Notes: generated by a model from the letters alone, not told the origin. Numbered from the stretch's first letter, positions 53,025 to 63,016 are shown. The stretch: 64,000 bases of DNA from Qipengyuania qiaonensis (GCF_019711515.1 NZ_JAIGNO010000006.1:124001-188000); one strand, 5' to 3'. A program made the numbers and translations.

Positions 53025-54305
53025 ATGGACGGGACATTCAAGGCACCGCCGCGCACGGTCGGCTTTCTCGGCAGCGCTCTGTTTCCCGTGAACGGGATGG
53101 TCGGGGCGGGCATCTTCGCCCTGCCCGCGGTGCTGGCGGCGGCAGTGGGCAGCTTCGCACCGTGGATGTTGCTGATCGGCGGGCTGCTGTTCATGCCGCT
53201 GGCGCTGGTCTATGCGTGGCTGGCCGCACGCTTCGAGCATAGCGGCGGGCCGGTGCTCTATGGCGAAGCGGCGTTCGGGCGGTTCGTCGGCTTTCAGGCC
53301 GGCTGGGGCCGCTATGCCAGCAATATCGTGACCGCGGCGGCAAACACGCATGTGATGGTGACCTATCTTGCCGCATTGTTCCCATGGCTGGAGCAGGTTC
53401 AGGGCCTGGCGGTCGCGGTCCTGCTGGCGCTGTTCGTCGCCATCAACCTTGCCGGGATGCGCAGCGCCGTGGGCACGCTAGGCGTGATGACCGCGATCAA
53501 GATCGGGCCGCTGCTATTGCTGGTGATCGCTGCGCTGTTTGCCGGCGATCCCGCGATCAGTTTCGCCCTGCCGCAGTTCGGCCAGGTGGAAAGCGTGATC
53601 CTGCTCACCTTCTACGCCTTTATGGGCTTCGAAAACCTTACCGAAACCGCGGGCGAGGTAAAGGATGCGAAGCGCAACATCCCGCGCGCGCTGGTCAGCA
53701 TGGTGGCAGCGGTTTCGGTGCTCTACGTGCTGGTGATCTGGGCCTATCTGGCCATCGCGCCGAGCGCGGCGGACGACAACGCGCTGGCCGGAGCGGCGCG
53801 CGCAGTCATGGGCGATTGGGGGGCGGTGATGATCGTCATCGCCGCCGCATTCAGCATCGGGGCCAACAATCTCGGCAGCGGCACCTCGCTACCGCGCCTG
53901 ACCTACGGCATGGCAGAGCGCGGAATGCTGCCGCGCTGGTTCATGATGGTGGACGAGCGCCGCGGCACGCCGCGCAATTCGATCCTGTTCTACGGCGTTT
54001 TTGCGATCCTGTTCGGCCTGTGGGAAGGTTTCGAGGTACTGGCCGTAGCGGGGACGATGGTTCGGCTGGTGACCTACCTGATCTGCTGCGCCGCCCTGCC
54101 GGTGCTCGAACGGCGCGAAGGCGCGCTGAACCCGCTGCACCTCGCCGCCAGTCTATTCGCCATCGTCGTTTCGATATGGGTGGCGACGCATGCGGATATG
54201 CGGGCATTGGCGATCTTCGCCGCCATCGTTGCGGGCGGCACGCTGCTCTATTTCGTGGCGGCGCGTGAAACTGCGGCTGTGCCGCGCGCGCCTGATCCGA
54301 GATAA
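53025..54305 (+). CDS. APC-family amino acid permease
   Basis: This 426-residue membrane protein of the amino acid-polyamine-organocation superfamily starts with NGMVGAGIFALPAVLAAAVG, the substrate-site glycine motif, and continues with VYAWLAARFEHSGGPVLYGEAAFG and ENLTETAGEVKDAKRNIPRA, the conserved loop after helix 8. About 12 helices can be counted. It is divergent from uvrC (64 bp apart). The transported amino acid is unknown. Confidence 0.92.
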   Translation: MDGTFKAPPRTVGFLGSALFPVNGMVGAGIFALPAVLAAAVGSFAPWMLLIGGLLFMPLALVYAWLAARFEHSGGPVLYGEAAFGRFVGFQAGWGRYASNIVTAAANTHVMVTYLAALFPWLEQVQGLAVAVLLALFVAINLAGMRSAVGTLGVMTAIKIGPLLLLVIAALFAGDPAISFALPQFGQVESVILLTFYAFMGFENLTETAGEVKDAKRNIPRALVSMVAAVSVLYVLVIWAYLAIAPSAADDNALAGAARAVMGDWGAVMIVIAAAFSIGANNLGSGTSLPRLTYGMAERGMLPRWFMMVDERRGTPRNSILFYGVFAILFGLWEGFEVLAVAGTMVRLVTYLICCAALPVLERREGALNPLHLAASLFAIVVSIWVATHADMRALAIFAAIVAGGTLLYFVAARETAAVPRAPDPR

Positions 54306-54562
54306 ATACCGGCTCGGCGCAGTAATTTCCGATCACCCTGATCGAATTAGGCTGGCGTTAACCATATAACTCGTGGAATTCGCTGACAAGTCATAGTTGG
54401 GCTTTCTTCGGCGGCAGACTTGCCGGACGCAATTTTACAATCTGACCTGTCGAAACGGGTCCATTCCAGCGCAATCGATTCGCCAAATAAACGAACGAAT
54501 ACCGTCGATTCCGGCGGCAAAGGGTCGCGTCTCGCAGGTATTTACACAAGAGGACCCTAACA

Positions 54563-56011
54563 ATGGCCGAACACGAACATCATGGCATGAAGCCGCTCGA
54601 AGGACTCAATCCGTTCTGCAGTATGCGCCTCTACGGTCGGGAGGAATCCATCCTCCGGGAAGACCGCTTCGGGCGCATGTTCCCCCATCTGAAGCCCGCC
54701 TACACCCGTCCCGATGTTCTGAAGACCATAGGCGAGGTAAATGGCAAAATGGACGGAAAGTCCACCAACGACCGAACCGATACCGTACCGGTGGGCATGA
54801 TCTTCTTCGGCCAGTTCGTCGATCACGACATCACCCTCGACGCATCGACCACATTCGACAGCGTGATCGACAATCCGGGCGAGATCGCCAACGTCCGCAC
54901 GCCGACGCTCGATCTCGACTGCATTTACGGGCTTGGGCCTGAAGCGCAGCCCTATCTCTACGCGCAAGGAGGCCCCTTCGGCGGAGTCAAGCTGCTGACC
55001 GGCACGGACAATCCCGGTCAGCCGGGACTCAACGATCACGACCTGCTGCGCAGTCCCAATGGCAGAGCCGTGATCGGCGATCCGCGCAATGACGAGAACC
55101 GGGTCATCAGCCAGATCCAGCTCGCGATCATCCGCTTCCATAATCATGTCGCGGACACGATCCACGCAGAATCCGGCCTCGAAGGGCACGCTCTTTACGA
55201 GGAGGCGCGTCGGCAGACGACCTGGCACTACCAATGGGCCTTGGTGAACGACTTCCTTACCGCAATCTGCGGCGCGCCGGTGGTCGAACGTATCCTCGGC
55301 TGTGGCCGGCAACATTATTGCGGCCACGTGCCGTTCATCCCGGTCGAGTTTTCGGTAGCGGCCTACCGTTTCGGTCACTCGATGATCCCGATGAAGGTCC
55401 AGGTGCGTCAGGGCGAGCCGCCGCTCGAATTGTTCGGCACCACGCTCGGCCTGGGCTTCGATGCCGTGACCGATGCTAAGGCTCTGGTCGACTGGCACGA
55501 ACTGCTCTTCACCGACGAAAACCGCCAGATCGAACGGGCGCAGAAGCTCGATACCAAGCTGGCTGGCGATCTGCTCAGTCTGCCATTCGTCACCGGAACA
55601 CCGGCGGAAAAGTCGCTCGCCACGCGCAATCTGTTACGCGGCAACACCTTTCTTCTTCCCGGGGGCGAGAAGGTGGCCGAAGCGATCGGCTGCGACCCGA
55701 AGCAAATCGAGAAGGTGATCAAGAAAATTGCCAAGGTAAACGGCGATCTTGGGGCGGAAGGTATCCCGCTGTGGCTCTATCTGCTCGCCGAGGCCGAGGT
55801 GATCGGCCGTGCCGAACCGAACGGCAGCGACAAGGAAGGCGAAGGTCTCGGTCCGGTGGGCGCGACGATCGTCGCCGAAGTGATCATCGGCTTGCTGGAA
55901 CTCGACGACCATTCCTACCTCGGCGCGAACCGCAACTGGTCGCCGCGCGAAGAATGGAACACTCTCGGCAAGCTCGTCACCGTGGCGCAGCCCGCGCTGC
56001 CGCCCGTATGA
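54563..56011 (+). CDS. Animal-type (peroxidase-cyclooxygenase) haem peroxidase
   Basis: This 482-residue protein belongs to the animal haem peroxidase family, whose bacterial members are a minority of its diversity. It has the distal-site segment FFGQFVDHDITLD (H88 and D89), IIRFHNHVADTIHAE, and the proximal His in SVAAYRFGHSMIPMKV, plus GHVPFIPVEF. There is no signal peptide. It stands alone, 257 bp after the permease, in a stretch where I see no promoter I can defend. The reaction is probably halide or organic peroxidation; the substrate is open. Confidence 0.9.
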   Translation: MAEHEHHGMKPLEGLNPFCSMRLYGREESILREDRFGRMFPHLKPAYTRPDVLKTIGEVNGKMDGKSTNDRTDTVPVGMIFFGQFVDHDITLDASTTFDSVIDNPGEIANVRTPTLDLDCIYGLGPEAQPYLYAQGGPFGGVKLLTGTDNPGQPGLNDHDLLRSPNGRAVIGDPRNDENRVISQIQLAIIRFHNHVADTIHAESGLEGHALYEEARRQTTWHYQWALVNDFLTAICGAPVVERILGCGRQHYCGHVPFIPVEFSVAAYRFGHSMIPMKVQVRQGEPPLELFGTTLGLGFDAVTDAKALVDWHELLFTDENRQIERAQKLDTKLAGDLLSLPFVTGTPAEKSLATRNLLRGNTFLLPGGEKVAEAIGCDPKQIEKVIKKIAKVNGDLGAEGIPLWLYLLAEAEVIGRAEPNGSDKEGEGLGPVGATIVAEVIIGLLELDDHSYLGANRNWSPREEWNTLGKLVTVAQPALPPV

Positions 56012-56111
56012 GGTTCGTCCGCGGAGCGGGATTGGCACAAATCCGCCATTCCCGCTCCGCTTCTCCCGCAACCGATTGGCAAGCTGCGCAGACAGTCTTA
56101 TCGCGCCGCTG

Positions 56112-57281
56112 GTGACGCGCTACGACACGATAATCCTCGGCGCCGGAGCTGCCGGCCTGATGTGCGCCGCGCGGGCCGGGCAGCGCGCACTGCGCGTGCT
56201 TGTGCTCGAACGGGCCGAGGCTCCGGGCAAGAAGATCCTGATTTCGGGCGGCGGGCGCTGCAATTTTACCAATATCGGCGCGGGTCCGGGCAACTACCTT
56301 TCGGCCAACCCGCATTTCGCCAAGAGCGCGCTTGCCCGATACACGCCGCGCGATTTCCTCGAGCTGGTCGAAAGGTATGGCATCGCGTGGCACGAGAAGA
56401 CGCTCGGCCAGCTATTCTGCGACGGATCGGCAAAGCAGATCGTGGCGATGCTGCTGGAAGAATGCGCCGGGGGCGAGGTCGAGCTTCGTTGCGGCGAGGA
56501 AATCGCCTCGGTCGAGCATGACGACGGGTTCACCGTCACCACGCAGAACGGCGCTTTCACCGCACCGAAACTCGTCATTGCGACCGGCGGGCCTTCGATC
56601 CCCAAGATGGGCGCCACGGCTTTCGCCTACGACCTTGGCCGCCAGTTCGGGCTCAAAGTGGTCGAGCCGCGTCCTGCGCTCGTTCCGCTGACGCTTGGCG
56701 GAGAGGAAGTGCTGTTCCGCGATATTTCCGGTGTTTCGGCGCCCGTCGTCGCCACCGCGAACGGCGCCGGCTTCGCCGAAGCCGCGCTGTTCACCCATCG
56801 CGGCCTGTCTGGCCCCGCGATCCTTCAGGCGAGTTCCTACTGGCGGTCGGGCGAGCCGCTATTTGTGGATTTCGTGCCCGAACGCGGACCGGAATGGCTG
56901 CTCGACGCCAAGCACAATCATCCGCGCACAGGTGTCAGGACACTGCTTCGCGAGGCACTTCCGGCACGCCTTGCAGACATTCTTGCCGACAGACTCGGCC
57001 TCGACGGCGATCTTGGCAATCTACCCGACAAGGCCCTGCGCAGCGCCTGCGAACGGCTCAGGCGATGGGAATTCCGCCCTAACGGCACCGAAGGATTTGC
57101 CAAGGCGGAAGTCACCGCGGGCGGCATTTCCACGGCGGAACTTTCTTCCAAGACTATGGAAGCAAAGAAGATTCCCGGCCTTTTCGCCATTGGCGAGGCG
57201 GTCGACGTGACCGGCTGGCTGGGCGGCTACAACTTCCAGTGGGCGTGGGCGAGCGGGGTCGCCGCCGGAGAGGCGCTGTGA
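56112..57281 (+). CDS. NAD(P)/FAD-dependent oxidoreductase, HI0933/BaiN family
   Basis: This 389-residue flavoprotein has the dinucleotide-binding start TRYDTIILGAGAAGLMCA, then GKKILISGGGRCNFTNIG, a family hallmark, VIATGGPSIPKMGAT and the C-terminal FAD motif GLFAIGEAVDVTGWLGGYNF. It is of the YhiN/BaiN type, with uncertain reaction. The GTG start (VTRYDTIILG) matches family N-termini; an upstream TTG would add 12 residues. The 100 bp before it are occupied only by the end of the peroxidase region. Confidence 0.92.
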   Translation: MTRYDTIILGAGAAGLMCAARAGQRALRVLVLERAEAPGKKILISGGGRCNFTNIGAGPGNYLSANPHFAKSALARYTPRDFLELVERYGIAWHEKTLGQLFCDGSAKQIVAMLLEECAGGEVELRCGEEIASVEHDDGFTVTTQNGAFTAPKLVIATGGPSIPKMGATAFAYDLGRQFGLKVVEPRPALVPLTLGGEEVLFRDISGVSAPVVATANGAGFAEAALFTHRGLSGPAILQASSYWRSGEPLFVDFVPERGPEWLLDAKHNHPRTGVRTLLREALPARLADILADRLGLDGDLGNLPDKALRSACERLRRWEFRPNGTEGFAKAEVTAGGISTAELSSKTMEAKKIPGLFAIGEAVDVTGWLGGYNFQWAWASGVAAGEAL

Positions 57282-57434
57282 ACGCTATCCGCCAGGGAAG
57301 GCATTGACGGGAGCGGCAAGTTGACGCGGAACCGTCACATGGTAGCTTCTGCCTCCGCACTCGCAAAAAAGCGGGGCGAGCAGGGGATGGTATCGCGCGT
57401 TCGGGCAGAGCGGCGGTAGCGCGGAAAGGAACAC

Positions 57435-59042
57435 ATGCAGCAATTGCAGGGCATGGATGCGAGCTTCGTCGCGCTGGAGACACGCAACTCGCCGATGCAT
57501 ATCGGGTCGATCCTGATCTACAACCCCGCCACCGCCCCCGGCGGCTTCGTGCGGTTCAAGGATATCCTCGCCTTCTTCGAGAGCCGCCTGCAACTGTCCA
57601 AGACCATGCGCCAGCGCATGGTGCGCGTGCCTTTCGACCTCGACTATCCCTATTGGATCGAAGATCCGGATTTCGACCTCGAATATCACCTCCGCCATGT
57701 AGCCCTGCCCGCACCGGGCGACTGGCGTCAGCTATGCATCCAGGCAGCCCGCATTTTCGCCCGCCCGCTGGATCTCGACCGCCCGCCATGGGAATTCACC
57801 GTTGTCGAGGGCCTCGACAATGTAGAAGGCGTTCCGAAAGGCAGCTATGCCTATATCACCAAAGTTCATCACGCCGCGATCGACGGGATGAGCGGGATAG
57901 ACCTGATGGAGGCGACGCATACGCTGTCGCCGGACGAGCCGCCCCCTCCCGGGCCCGACACGTGGAAACCGGAAAAAGTCCCCAATCCGGTCGAACTGCT
58001 GGGCAAAAGCTATTTCAATGCGATCACCAATCCGCTCAAGCAAATCGAGGTTGCCGCCAAGGCCGCCCCCGGCCTGGCCAAGGCGCTGAAGGGGCTGGTC
58101 GCCAAGGAATTCGACGTCTCGAGCGAGATGATCGCGCCCAAGACCCGGTTCGGAAAGAAGATCAGCCCGCATCGCGTGGTCGAGGGCGTGAGCGTCCCGC
58201 TGGCGGATATCAAGGCGGTCCGCACCGCCGTGGACGGTGCGAAGATCAACGACGTGTTCCTGGCCATCATCGGCGGGGCCATGCGGCGCTATCTCGACCA
58301 TCACGGCGAACTGCCGGCGAAGACCCTCACCGCCATGGCACCCATATCGGTGCGCTCGACCGACGAGAAGAATGCGATGGGCAATCAGGTCGCGGCGATG
58401 ATCGCGCCGCTGGGCACGCAGATTGCAGACCCCATCGACCGGCTGGCCTGGGTCAATAACCGCACGACGAATTCCAAGGCGATGACCGATGCCATGGGTG
58501 CGCGCAACATGACCGAACTGAGCAAGGTCAGCCCGGCTTTGTGGATGAGCCTTGGCGCGCAGCTATATACCCGCCTCAGCCTCGCCAATCGCGGGGTCGG
58601 CCCGATCTTCACCACTGTCGTTACCAATGTCCCCGGCCCGCCCGTGCCGATCTATTCGGCCGGTGCACGGCTGGAGAGCATGATGGGGCTGATCTGCCTG
58701 ACCGACGGCATGGGCCTGGCCCATGTGGTGCAGAGCTATACGCAGGAAGCCACCATCGCGTTCACGGCCGATCGCGAGATGATGGACGATCCCGAATTCT
58801 ACGCGCAGTGCATCCGCGACAGCTTTGCCGAAATGCGCAATGCGGCGGCTGCGAGAACATCGGCACCGGCGAAGAAGGCCGCCCCCGCGAAGACCAGGAA
58901 AACGGCGAAAAGACCCGCCGCCGGTAAGCGGGCAGTGCCCAGGAAAAAGCCAGCCGAGCCGGTGAAAGGAGGCACCAAAAGCCCCGCCCGGCGTTCGAAA
59001 CCGAAGCCTGCCCAACCACTGAAAGGTTCGACCAGCGCATGA
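57435..59042 (+). CDS. Wax ester synthase/diacylglycerol acyltransferase with Lys/Ala/Pro-rich tail
   Basis: This 535-residue WS/DGAT enzyme makes wax esters or triacylglycerol from acyl-CoA and an alcohol or diacylglycerol. The acyltransferase motif is VHHAAIDGMSG (HHxxxDG, residues 145-151); MDASFVALETRNSPMHIGS and NRGVGPIFTTVVTNVPGPP are family segments. The last 60 residues are a separate Lys/Ala/Pro-rich tail (AKKAAPAKTRKTAKRPAAG) unlike the family and similar to histone H1-like or phasin-like tails. The ATG follows GGAAAGGA. Its stop overlaps the lipase-like gene start as ATGA, so both act in the same storage-lipid pathway (inference). Confidence 0.9.
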   Translation: MQQLQGMDASFVALETRNSPMHIGSILIYNPATAPGGFVRFKDILAFFESRLQLSKTMRQRMVRVPFDLDYPYWIEDPDFDLEYHLRHVALPAPGDWRQLCIQAARIFARPLDLDRPPWEFTVVEGLDNVEGVPKGSYAYITKVHHAAIDGMSGIDLMEATHTLSPDEPPPPGPDTWKPEKVPNPVELLGKSYFNAITNPLKQIEVAAKAAPGLAKALKGLVAKEFDVSSEMIAPKTRFGKKISPHRVVEGVSVPLADIKAVRTAVDGAKINDVFLAIIGGAMRRYLDHHGELPAKTLTAMAPISVRSTDEKNAMGNQVAAMIAPLGTQIADPIDRLAWVNNRTTNSKAMTDAMGARNMTELSKVSPALWMSLGAQLYTRLSLANRGVGPIFTTVVTNVPGPPVPIYSAGARLESMMGLICLTDGMGLAHVVQSYTQEATIAFTADREMMDDPEFYAQCIRDSFAEMRNAAAARTSAPAKKAAPAKTRKTAKRPAAGKRAVPRKKPAEPVKGGTKSPARRSKPKPAQPLKGSTSA

Positions 59043-59818
59043 ATGCCACGACCACCGAAGCCCGCCCGCCCAGCCGCCTGCTGACGCTGGCCGAACCGGG
59101 ACGCGCCATGGGTGAGCTTGCCAGCTTCTATGCGCTACGCCCGCTGCTTTCCATGCTGCCGCGCGGTGACGGGCACGGCGTGCTGGTCCTGCCGGGCTTC
59201 ATGGCGTCGGACTATTCGACCGCTCCGCTGCGCTCGCTGTTATCGGATCTCGGCTACGATGCCGTGGGTTGGAACCTCGGTCGCAATGTACGTGTCGACA
59301 ATGCCCGGATCGATGCGATGGTGGCGTGTGTCGAAGGGCTGCACGCACGCACCGGCGGCAAGATTTCCATCGTCGGGTGGAGCCTGGGCGGCGTGTTCGC
59401 CCGCGAACTGGCCAAGATGGCGCCCGAAAAGGTGCGCGACGTGATCACCCTGGGCTCGCCGATCAGCGACGATCGCAATCACACCAACGCCACGCTGCTG
59501 TTCGAATATCTCAACGGCAAAGAGCCGGAGCCGATGCAGGGCGGCAATTTTCGCGCGCTTGCGGAGGCCCCGCCGGTGCCGACCACGTCGATCCTCACCC
59601 GGACCGATGGGATCGTCCATTGGCGCGGATCGGTGCAAAGCGGCGACCACGATAAATGCGAGAACATCGAGGTCCATGCCAGCCATTGCGGCCTGGGCGT
59701 CAACCCGGCGGCGGTTTATGCCGTTGCCGACCGGTTGGCACAGGCCGAAGACGCGTGGAAGCCGTTCCGCCCGACCGGGCTTGCCAGCCTGTTCTTCCCG
59801 CGCCGTACCCTTGCTTGA
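59039..59818 (+). CDS. Alpha/beta hydrolase, lipase-like
   Basis: This 259-residue hydrolase has the nucleophile elbow SIVGWSLGGVFARELA, an LVLPGFMASDYSTAPLR strand-loop with the oxyanion site, and a C-terminal VHASHCGLGVNPAAVYAVADRL holding the His. It overlaps the wax ester synthase stop as ATGA. The pairing suggests hydrolysis or remodelling of wax esters or acylglycerols, but the substrate is not proved by sequence. Confidence 0.87.
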   Translation: MNATTTEARPPSRLLTLAEPGRAMGELASFYALRPLLSMLPRGDGHGVLVLPGFMASDYSTAPLRSLLSDLGYDAVGWNLGRNVRVDNARIDAMVACVEGLHARTGGKISIVGWSLGGVFARELAKMAPEKVRDVITLGSPISDDRNHTNATLLFEYLNGKEPEPMQGGNFRALAEAPPVPTTSILTRTDGIVHWRGSVQSGDHDKCENIEVHASHCGLGVNPAAVYAVADRLAQAEDAWKPFRPTGLASLFFPRRTLA

Positions 59819-59821
59819 GCA

Positions 59822-62812
59822 TCAGAAGACTTTCCGGAACTCGACCGACACGACCCGGCCAAGCGGATCGACCAGATCCGGCTGGTATCTGAGGGGCACA
59901 ACTCCTGTCCCATCGGTCACGCGCTGCTTCGCGTCGAACACGTTGTCGACCTTCAGCGACAGCCGCGCACCCTTGAAGAATCCGGGTGTTTCGCCCGCCA
60001 GCCATTTCTGATCTTCGAGATTCATGAACAGGCGCAGGTTGAAAGTCGCCAGATCGTGAAAAGTCAGTGTATCCACCTGCGATCCGCTGGCATAATTGCC
60101 CGACAGGCGCAGGCCCATGCCCTTGTAGAACAGGCCACCTTCCATCGTGATATTGTGCCGGCTTACGCCCGTTCCGCCGAGCGCATCGCCATTGAGCAGG
60201 TCCAGTTCGGGAATCCCAGGCGCGATCAGTGCCTCATTGTCGAGCTCGATCGTGTGATAGACGGAGAGGTTCCAGCGACCCTGTCCGTCTCCGCCGCCGC
60301 CCGACCCGCCGCCGCCTCGGCCTCCGCCACCGCCACGGCCTCCTCCGCCCGAGGATCCGCGCCGGCTTTCGCTATCCGGAGGTGGCGCATCGCCCGGAGG
60401 CGGGCCACCCTCGCCACCGCGAGAACTGTTCTGGTCGCCATCGGCCTGCGGGGCCACGCAGACGCGGCTGCGCAGTTCGTTCACCCGTGCCTGATCGACC
60501 TGTCCGTCCGGACCGGTCAGGCGTTCGCGGAAACGTTCCGGTAGCGCGGAGAGATCGGGCGCCGTCGAAGCCGACGGATCGGCGGCGTTCCAGCCGGTGC
60601 ATAGCGTTTGCCGCATGGCTGCGGCACGTTGTGGATCGGGAGCGCCGTCGGCACTGCAGAAGCGCTCGCGCATCTGGGCGACGCGTGTCGGATCGATCTG
60701 GCCGTTCTCGTCGCGCAGGCGCTGCTGCATCCGTTCTGGAAGCTGCGAGATATCGGGCTCCACGCCGTCCTTGCAGAACTGCGCCCGGATTTCTTCGAAA
60801 CGCCCGGAGTCGGCGCCGCCCCGGCCTCCCCTCCGACCACCTTGATCCGACGTCGATGCCGGTTGTGCCGCCGCCATGCGCGCCATCAAACCGCCGCGCC
60901 GTCCGCCACCTTCGCTCTCGGGCGCGGGCTTGCCGACCTTGCCGAAGAAGTTGAACCCGTAACGTATGCGCGACGAATTCCGCTCCGCGAATGTCACCGG
61001 GCGCTGATCGACCTGGACCAGCTCACCGTTGACGCGCGTAACCCGATCGGGAAACGCAGCTTCGATTGCCGATGTCAGTGCCGGGAAACTTTCGGTCACA
61101 TCGTCCGAACGGTTGCGGAAGTATTCGATCCGGAAATTGGACCGGTCGAACAGGTCGAAATCGTATGAAGCGGAAAGCTTGATATCCCGCTGGGTCTCGG
61201 CGAGCAGGCCGGGATTGCCTCCGGAAACGACATTGGCCAACACGGTTTCCCCGGTGGCGAAATCGAAGACGGGCACATTGACATCGACGATCTGCGGTGC
61301 GCCGAGTTGTGACAGGCTGGGCGCGGCCTCTCGAACGGTATAGCTTGCCTGCAACGACAGGCTTTCCGATGGCCGCCAGTTGAGACCGGCATTCCAGTTC
61401 GTCAGCGTGCCGAAATCCGAAAGGTGATCGACGCCCCCTCCCAGATCGAGGCTGAGTTCGCCCAATGGGGCCAGGAAATTTTCGCGTGCGCTGGCCAGCG
61501 GGATGCCGAGATTGATGCCTGCTTCCGCGCGACGACGGTTCAGAGAGGTCTCCAGCCCGTCGATACGCGTGTCGGTGCTCTCTATGCCGTTCAGATCGTA
61601 ACCGGCCTTGGCCGTAACATTGACCTCGCCACTCGGCAGCAGGATTGGTTGGCCGGTAAAAGTAGCCAAGGTGTCGATCGTATAGGTCTTGCTGCGCGCC
61701 TCGTCGAAACCGGCATCGGGAACGATCCCCAGATCGCCGGCAATATCGAGCTCGCCTGCCGCCGCCGCTTCGATCAGCGCCGTCGTATCGCGCCGGCGAT
61801 CGATCCGCGTTGTGTTCCAGCCGCGAGACGCATCGAGGGTCACGGCGAGATTCCAGTCGCCCACGGGCGCGTTGAGCGAACTGCCGAGCGATGCAGTGGT
61901 GGCGAAGGTTCGGCGGGTAATGGGATCGGCATCGAGAGCGCGCAATTCGCTGTTGCCGTCGGGATCGGTCAGCAGGACCGTATCGAGCCCCGAAAGCGAG
62001 CGGCTGACGCTGCGGTCGAGGTTGCCGTTGATCGAGAAGGTCGGTGCGCGTGCGCCCTCGCCGAAGCTGGTGTTCCAGGTGGTTTCCAGTTCGAAGCCTT
62101 CGCTGTCGGAAGCAAGGCTGCGATAGGCGGCCGGATCGGGATCGCCCGCTACGGTGGGGACGCTGCCTTCGGTCTGGATGACGCCGCGTTCCGCCTCGGT
62201 CAGCAGCGACGAGGTGTTGAATTCGGCGCCCAGCAACAGGCGATCTTCACCGTTGATGGTAAGCTGCGAATATTCGAGTTCGCCGCTCGACCGGCCACCC
62301 GCGGTGGGCTGGCCGTATTCCGCTTCGACCTCGCGACTGGCGAAATTGTCCTTCAGGATGAAGTTCACCACGCGCTGGTCGGCAGGATAGCCATATTGCA
62401 GCGCGACTTCTTCGGGAAATATCTCGACCTTGACGATGGCTTCGGGCGGATAGCGGCGGAATTCGCGGAAGCTGGACACGCGGCGGCCATTGACCAGGAA
62501 AACCGGCTGCCCGCTACCCCGCCCGCTGCCCGAGCCGGTCTGCGGCGCAAGCTGTGCGATCAGATCCGCAAGCGAATCCGCGCCATAGGCGGCGATGTCC
62601 TCTTCGTTGAGTTCGACCACGGGCGGCACGTCGGTCTGCACCTGTCCTCGCACACGCTCGCCGGTAACGACGATGGCGTTGTCCGACAGCTCGTCGTCGT
62701 CCGCAGCGGCCTCCTGGCCGGTTGCCGGGGTCTGCGCGGTATCCTGCGCCCATACGGGCGTGGCCAGCGCGATAGTCAGCGCAAGAGCGGAGATACGTCG
62801 TGTAACTTGCAT
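59822..62812 (-). CDS. TonB-dependent receptor with a large Gly/Arg-rich, Cys-containing insert
   Basis: This 996-residue outer-membrane receptor has a signal peptide (MQVTRRISALALTIALATPVWAQ read as signal), a plug with NAIVVTGERVRGQVQTDVPPV and GQPVFLVNGRRVSSFREFRR, and a barrel ending VSVEFRKVF. Residues about 625-845 form an insert between barrel strands. It has Gly/Arg linkers and two related modules, LPERMQQRLRDENGQIDPTRV ending in RERFC and LPERFRERLTGPDGQVDQARV ending in RSRVC (each shown in part), with four Cys overall. Such an insert would sit in an extracellular loop. It is convergent with the lipase-like gene and faces infA. Confidence 0.9.
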   Translation of the reverse strand: MQVTRRISALALTIALATPVWAQDTAQTPATGQEAAADDDELSDNAIVVTGERVRGQVQTDVPPVVELNEEDIAAYGADSLADLIAQLAPQTGSGSGRGSGQPVFLVNGRRVSSFREFRRYPPEAIVKVEIFPEEVALQYGYPADQRVVNFILKDNFASREVEAEYGQPTAGGRSSGELEYSQLTINGEDRLLLGAEFNTSSLLTEAERGVIQTEGSVPTVAGDPDPAAYRSLASDSEGFELETTWNTSFGEGARAPTFSINGNLDRSVSRSLSGLDTVLLTDPDGNSELRALDADPITRRTFATTASLGSSLNAPVGDWNLAVTLDASRGWNTTRIDRRRDTTALIEAAAAGELDIAGDLGIVPDAGFDEARSKTYTIDTLATFTGQPILLPSGEVNVTAKAGYDLNGIESTDTRIDGLETSLNRRRAEAGINLGIPLASARENFLAPLGELSLDLGGGVDHLSDFGTLTNWNAGLNWRPSESLSLQASYTVREAAPSLSQLGAPQIVDVNVPVFDFATGETVLANVVSGGNPGLLAETQRDIKLSASYDFDLFDRSNFRIEYFRNRSDDVTESFPALTSAIEAAFPDRVTRVNGELVQVDQRPVTFAERNSSRIRYGFNFFGKVGKPAPESEGGGRRGGLMARMAAAQPASTSDQGGRRGGRGGADSGRFEEIRAQFCKDGVEPDISQLPERMQQRLRDENGQIDPTRVAQMRERFCSADGAPDPQRAAAMRQTLCTGWNAADPSASTAPDLSALPERFRERLTGPDGQVDQARVNELRSRVCVAPQADGDQNSSRGGEGGPPPGDAPPPDSESRRGSSGGGGRGGGGGRGGGGSGGGGDGQGRWNLSVYHTIELDNEALIAPGIPELDLLNGDALGGTGVSRHNITMEGGLFYKGMGLRLSGNYASGSQVDTLTFHDLATFNLRLFMNLEDQKWLAGETPGFFKGARLSLKVDNVFDAKQRVTDGTGVVPLRYQPDLVDPLGRVVSVEFRKVF

Positions 62813-63016
62813 GGAAAGTGTAGCGATCCTGTCTTCGTTCTCGTCCTTCCCCTGCGGCACGGGTGGACGAGGCATCAGATGCGGGCAAGAAGTGTTGGGT
62901 ATCAAAGTGTCGCGCCAGCCTGTCGCTGGGCTTAATGTCCAAGTCTTTCCTTTTGTCCCTACTGCCGCTATGGGCGCGCAACACTGATCGACCAACGGCA
63001 CAGACCAAGGAACTAC

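Noticed and set aside
51485..53242. A 585-codon plus-strand frame antisense to uvrC
   Set aside because: uvrC is certain on the other strand, and this frame has no recognisable domain.
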